NCBI GenBank assembly: GCA_024692805.1
Contig: JAILMD010000036.1
Coordinates: 1-7,937 of the forward strand
Direction: 5' to 3'
Origin: a bacterium
GTDB taxonomy: Bacteria > Bacillota > Clostridia > Christensenellales > UBA1242
DNA length: 7,937 nucleotides
The notes below the pieces were generated by a model, which worked only from the letters and a program-made list of their open reading frames with translations, searched no databases and was not told where the DNA came from. A program made the translations under genes and the position numbers. Positions 5,036 to 7,937 of the stretch are shown one piece after another. Numbering within the stretch: the stretch's first letter is position 1; every line of letters starts with the position of its first letter.

Positions 5036-6241
5036 ATGAAAATATATAACGAAGAAAAGATAAAAGCCTTTGAAAAAAAAGGTGAAAAGAAAAATGTTTT
5101 AATTGTTTCAGATGCGTTTTATCCGCTTGTTGGTGGGGCAACGATAGTTGTTGATTCTTTGGCTAGATCAATGTCAAAGTTTTGCAACGTTATAGTTGTT
5201 GTTCCTGATGGAAGGGGCGCAGAAGAATTTTATACGAAAATAGATTATCCTGTTATTGCTTGCAAAGGGTTTTTAATTAGTAAAAATATTGGCTGTTTAG
5301 GCTTTCCTGAGCTTGATAATAAGTTTAAGAAAGTTATAAAAAACCTTAAAATTGACGTTGTTCATATTCATTCATATTTTAAACTTGCAAAATTTTTTAT
5401 TAAGTTTGCTAAGAAAAATGATATTCCGTTAGTAATTCATGGGCATAGCAAGTTTTATGAGGAATATTTGCGAAGTTCTCATAGTAAAATCATTGCAAAA
5501 ATGCTAACAAGGGGCGCAATGAAGCAGTTAAATAGTGCTGACTGCGTGTTACCAGTTAGCAATGGTGCGCTTGAAAGATATAACGAGTTAGGTCTTAAAA
5601 CAAAGGCAATAATTGTTCCTAATGCAACTGAACTTGAATATTTTAAAGACCAAGAATTTACTAGCGAAATGGTTTCAAAGTTTAATATCGACCTAGGGTG
5701 TAAAAAACTTTGCTTTTTATCGCGCATAACAAAGGTAAAAAACATTGATTTATTGGTTGACATGTGTCAAAAATTGAAGCTTAGCAAATTAAACTTTAAA
5801 CTATATATTATCGGGTTTGGGGAAGATGAAAATTATTTAAAAGATGCGGTTAATAAGGCCGGTCTTGAGAATATTGTTAAGTTTTTAGGAAAAGTAACCG
5901 ATAAAAAGATAAAATCAGCGTTAATGCAGGTTATGGACTTATTTGTTTTTCCATCGCTTGTTGACACTAGTTGTCTTGTTAAATATGAGTTTGCAAGCCA
6001 AAAAGTTCCAACACTTTGTGTTAAAAATACGGGGCCTAGTGAAGATATTGTTGATGGCGAAAATGGATATATTGCTGAAGCAAATGGAGAATCTTTTGCA
6101 AATAAGGTTATTGAGATATTTGCTAATGATAAAAAATATCAAGAAATCAAAGAAAAAGCCTATGACTCGCTGGGTCGATCTTGGGATGATGTTTCTTTAA
6201 GATTACTTCAAATTTATGATGAGATTATAAAGAATAAATAG
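5036..6241 (+). CDS. GT4-type glycosyltransferase, possibly lipid- or envelope-directed
   Basis: This GT-B-fold retaining glycosyltransferase should transfer sugar from a nucleotide donor; the acceptor is unknown. Its 401 residues are a normal length. The N-terminal half has VSDAFYPLVGGATIVVDSLA (24-43, acceptor-side glycine loop) and VVHIHSYF (108-115). The C-terminal donor-binding half has LSRITKVKNIDLLV (228-241), IIGFGED (258-264), the catalytic acidic motif as D310-x7-E318 (DTSCLVKYE) in place of the common E-x7-E, and GPSEDIVDGENGYI (333-346). The first ~19 residues are lysine-rich with no signal peptide or membrane helix, suiting a peripheral membrane enzyme. The D-T-x-x-L-V pattern recalls diacylglycerol alpha-glucosyltransferases, but polysaccharide or teichoic-acid roles are equally possible. 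ATG 5036 is the only reasonable start and has no Shine-Dalgarno. The gene stands alone between two terminators. Confidence 0.9.
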   Translation: MKIYNEEKIKAFEKKGEKKNVLIVSDAFYPLVGGATIVVDSLARSMSKFCNVIVVVPDGRGAEEFYTKIDYPVIACKGFLISKNIGCLGFPELDNKFKKVIKNLKIDVVHIHSYFKLAKFFIKFAKKNDIPLVIHGHSKFYEEYLRSSHSKIIAKMLTRGAMKQLNSADCVLPVSNGALERYNELGLKTKAIIVPNATELEYFKDQEFTSEMVSKFNIDLGCKKLCFLSRITKVKNIDLLVDMCQKLKLSKLNFKLYIIGFGEDENYLKDAVNKAGLENIVKFLGKVTDKKIKSALMQVMDLFVFPSLVDTSCLVKYEFASQKVPTLCVKNTGPSEDIVDGENGYIAEANGESFANKVIEIFANDKKYQEIKEKAYDSLGRSWDDVSLRLLQIYDEIIKNK

Positions 6242-6255
6242 ATCTAAAATTTATG

Positions 6256-6281
6256 GCGCAACAAATCGTTGCGCTTTTTTT
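6256..6281 (+). terminator. Intrinsic terminator after the glycosyltransferase gene
   Basis: A 7-bp perfect stem, GCGCAAC (6256-6262) with GTTGCGC (6268-6274), has a five-base loop and is followed by seven T residues (6275-6281). It separates the glycosyltransferase from the asd-ddh operon. Confidence 0.92.
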
Positions 6282-6308
6282 CACACATCTTTTCTAATTG
6301 TCATTTAC

Positions 6309-6314
6309 TATATT
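6309..6314 (+). promoter_or_regulatory. Possible -10 box of the asd-ddh operon
   Basis: TATATT at 6309-6314 is a fair -10 match in the only space between the upstream terminator and asd. A convincing -35 at the right distance is not visible; TTGTCA at 6298 is too close. A start near 6321 would still include the GGAGG ribosome binding site at 6322-6326. Confidence 0.35.
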
Positions 6315-6331
6315 AAGAATTGGAGGGGGTT

Positions 6332-7297
6332 GTGGTTAAAGTTGCTATAATTGGCGCAACGGGGGTTGTTGGGCGAACGTTAATAAATATTATAAACGAC
6401 CGAAAGTTAGATGGTTTTGCTTACTATCTTTTTTCTTCAAAAAAATCAGCAGGAAGTTATTTAATTATTGGCGATAAAAATATAATAGTTAATGAATTAA
6501 ATGATATCACTGCGCAAGAAAAAGTTGATTTTGCGTTTTTCTGCACAAAAGAACAAATAAGCAGTAAATTTATTCCTTATTTTCTGCAAAACAAAGCGGT
6601 TGTTATTGATTTTTCATCTCATTTTCGCAGAAATAAGCCATTAATAGTTCCTCAAATTAATCAAAATGATATAAAAGGCAATTTAATTTGCAATCCTAAT
6701 TGCTCAACAATAGCAGGCGTTATGGCGCTTTATAAGATATATGAGCATTTTGGATTAAAAAATATTATCTATTCAACCTATCAGGCGGTTAGTGGTGCTG
6801 GCAAGGTGGCAATTGATGACTTAGTTAATAACAAACAAGAGTTTTTTAAAACTCCAATTAGTGATAATTTAATTCCTAAAATTGGTGATTTTGATAAATC
6901 CGGCAATTCTAAGGAAGAAAATAAAATGATATTTGAAACAAAAAAGATTTTGGGTGATAAAAACATTAAAATCAGCGCAACTTGCGTTAGAGTCCCTATA
7001 ACAATTGGGCATTCGCTTTCAATTAATTTTCAAACCTCTAAAAAATGCAGCTTAAAACAAATTAAAGATGAAATAAAAAATGCTGATGGAGTTAAATTGC
7101 TTGAAGATGATGAATTAGCAATGCCAATTATGGCAAGAAATCAAGATTTAGTTTTAGTTTCAAGAGTTAGAACAAGTGAGATTGGATCTAATTGGTTTAG
7201 TATGTTTGTTTCAAGTGATAACTTAAGGAAAGGATCTGCTCAAAACGCGATCGAAATTTTTGAAGTTTTACTTGAAAGGTTTAATAAGGAGGGTTAG
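6332..7297 (+). CDS. asd: Aspartate-semialdehyde dehydrogenase
   Basis: This cytoplasmic enzyme makes aspartate semialdehyde from aspartyl phosphate with NADPH, the branch point to lysine/diaminopimelate, threonine and methionine. The 321-residue product, slightly short for the family, shows the NADP-binding GATGVVG (8-14), IDFSSHFR (92-99), the nucleophile in CNPNCSTI (Cys124), QAVSGAGK (151-158), EEN near 195-197, CVRVPITIGHS with Arg220 and the catalytic His227, and SDNLRKGSAQNA (295-306). All catalytic residues are present. The GTG at 6332 is chosen because GGAGG (6322-6326) lies 5 bases upstream. The in-frame TTG at 6320 would place that ribosome binding site inside the gene and add four residues before the Rossmann strand. 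It is probably co-transcribed with ddh. The 90-base upstream gap is too short for a lysine riboswitch. Confidence 0.95.
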   Translation: MVKVAIIGATGVVGRTLINIINDRKLDGFAYYLFSSKKSAGSYLIIGDKNIIVNELNDITAQEKVDFAFFCTKEQISSKFIPYFLQNKAVVIDFSSHFRRNKPLIVPQINQNDIKGNLICNPNCSTIAGVMALYKIYEHFGLKNIIYSTYQAVSGAGKVAIDDLVNNKQEFFKTPISDNLIPKIGDFDKSGNSKEENKMIFETKKILGDKNIKISATCVRVPITIGHSLSINFQTSKKCSLKQIKDEIKNADGVKLLEDDELAMPIMARNQDLVLVSRVRTSEIGSNWFSMFVSSDNLRKGSAQNAIEIFEVLLERFNKEG

Positions 7298-7937
7298 ATG
7301 AAAGTTGGAATTGTTGGTTATGGTAACCTTGGTAAAGCGATTGAAGAAGAAATTAAAGACCATAGTGAGTTTGAATTAGTTGCAATCTTTTCAAGACGAA
7401 GACTTAAAAACGCGGTAAGCATTTCAAAGATTAACGATTATGTTGGCAAGATAGAAACATTGTTTATTTGCGTTGGTTCAAAAACTGATTTAGAGCAAAC
7501 AAGTTTAAAACTTATAAAGAATTTTAACATTGTTGAAACCTTTGATAACCATGCTAAAATCCCTGAATACCATAAAAAAATGGTAAAATTAGCCGAAAAA
7601 CACCAAAAATTTGCCATTTGTTCTGTTGGGTGGGATCCAGGTTTATTTAGTTTAATGCGCGGTTTAATAGGCGCACTAGGCTATTCTCCTTACACCTTTT
7701 GGGGAAAGGGTGTTAGCCAGGGACATACTCAAGCAATAAAAAACTTGCCTGGTGTTATTGATGGCATTGAGTTTACATTACCAAATAAAAAAGCTTTAAA
7801 GCAAATTAGACGTGGAATAAATGTAACTGGAAACTCATTTCATATTAGATTATGTTATGTTGTTGCCGATTTTAAAGATCAGAATAGAATAAGAAATCAG
7901 ATTGTTAACATGCCTGATTATTTCTTAGGTTATAAAA
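7298..7937 (+). CDS. ddh: meso-Diaminopimelate dehydrogenase, 3'-truncated by the window edge
   Basis: This NADPH-dependent enzyme aminates tetrahydrodipicolinate to meso-diaminopimelate in a single step, bypassing the acylated intermediates; the product feeds peptidoglycan and lysine. The first 213 residues are visible, with no stop before the window ends (full-length members have about 325). They include GYGNLG (7-12, nucleotide binding), FDNHAKIPEY (82-91), CSVGWDPGLFSL (108-119) and FWGKGVSQGHTQAIKNLPGV (134-153). Asp83, Trp112 and Asp113 align with Asp90, Trp119 and Asp120, which contact the substrate in the Corynebacterium enzyme (recalled). ATG 7298 directly follows the asd TAG, with AAGGAGG at 7286-7292 inside the end of asd, so the two genes form a tight operon. 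The GVSQGH motif separates it from DapB. Confidence 0.95.
   Translation, partial: MKVGIVGYGNLGKAIEEEIKDHSEFELVAIFSRRRLKNAVSISKINDYVGKIETLFICVGSKTDLEQTSLKLIKNFNIVETFDNHAKIPEYHKKMVKLAEKHQKFAICSVGWDPGLFSLMRGLIGALGYSPYTFWGKGVSQGHTQAIKNLPGVIDGIEFTLPNKKALKQIRRGINVTGNSFHIRLCYVVADFKDQNRIRNQIVNMPDYFLGYK

Noticed and set aside
5943..6200. Second-frame + strand open frame inside the glycosyltransferase gene
   Set aside because: It overlaps the conserved donor-binding domain, and its translation resembles no family; it is a frame shadow.
6320..6331. TTG start for asd at 6320
   Set aside because: It would put the GGAGG ribosome binding site inside the coding region; GTG 6332 is correctly spaced from it.
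6242..6331. Lysine riboswitch or T-box upstream of asd
   Set aside because: Only 90 bases are available, and a terminator belonging to the upstream gene occupies part of them. No riboswitch core is visible.
1..7937. CRISPR array, insertion sequence, prophage, toxin-antitoxin or defence system
   Set aside because: No regularly spaced repeats, transposase, integrase or related proteins are present, and all long frames are accounted for by housekeeping, sporulation, division and cell-envelope genes.

Overview
The window is AT-rich and gene-dense, and every supported gene lies on the + strand. It fits a low-GC, spore-forming or formerly spore-forming member of the Bacillota, most likely a clostridial lineage. 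The reasons are the sporulation pair yabP-yabQ directly before a DivIC/FtsB gene, the RecD2 type of helicase, GGAGG-type ribosome binding sites and a diaminopimelate dehydrogenase. The species cannot be named from this sequence alone.

Layout. (1) 1-1395 is the 3' part of metG (methionyl-tRNA synthetase); the 5' end with the HIGH motif lies outside the window. It ends in a clear intrinsic terminator. (2) 1461-3668 is recD2, an intact 735-residue SF1B helicase. Its promoter overlaps the metG terminator and its ATG sits at the predicted transcription start. (3) 3742-4325 is yabP-yabQ, overlapping by one base and preceded by a strong hairpin terminator. (4) 4326-4525 is an AT-rich spacer that ends in a good sigma-A-type promoter for a small DivIC/FtsB-like division protein (4526-4804). 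(5) 4821-4969 holds a consensus promoter, an initiator tRNA-fMet (4864-4940) and a terminator. (6) 5036-6241 is a GT4-type glycosyltransferase with an extended -10 promoter and, apparently, no leader. A terminator follows. (7) 6332-7297 is asd, followed without a gap by ddh (7298 to beyond the window end). These two form a diaminopimelate/lysine operon.

How the genes fit together: yabP, yabQ, the DivIC-like gene and a tRNA-Met next to it recall the Bacillus subtilis yabP-yabQ-divIC-(yabR)-tRNA-Met-spoIIE segment (order recalled from memory). Here the S1-domain gene yabR is absent and spoIIE is replaced by a glycosyltransferase. asd and ddh act in the meso-DAP pathway that supplies peptidoglycan cross-links and lysine. 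The remaining genes are translation and DNA-maintenance housekeeping.

I see no mobile element, CRISPR array, toxin-antitoxin or defence system. The most interesting signals are regulatory. Two genes have an identical -10/N6/ATG arrangement with no Shine-Dalgarno, which suggests leaderless mRNAs. A perfect 10-bp inverted repeat brackets the initiator-tRNA promoter. A yabP terminator leaves no room for a promoter downstream of it. A second copy of a terminator arm has become the -35 region of the next gene.
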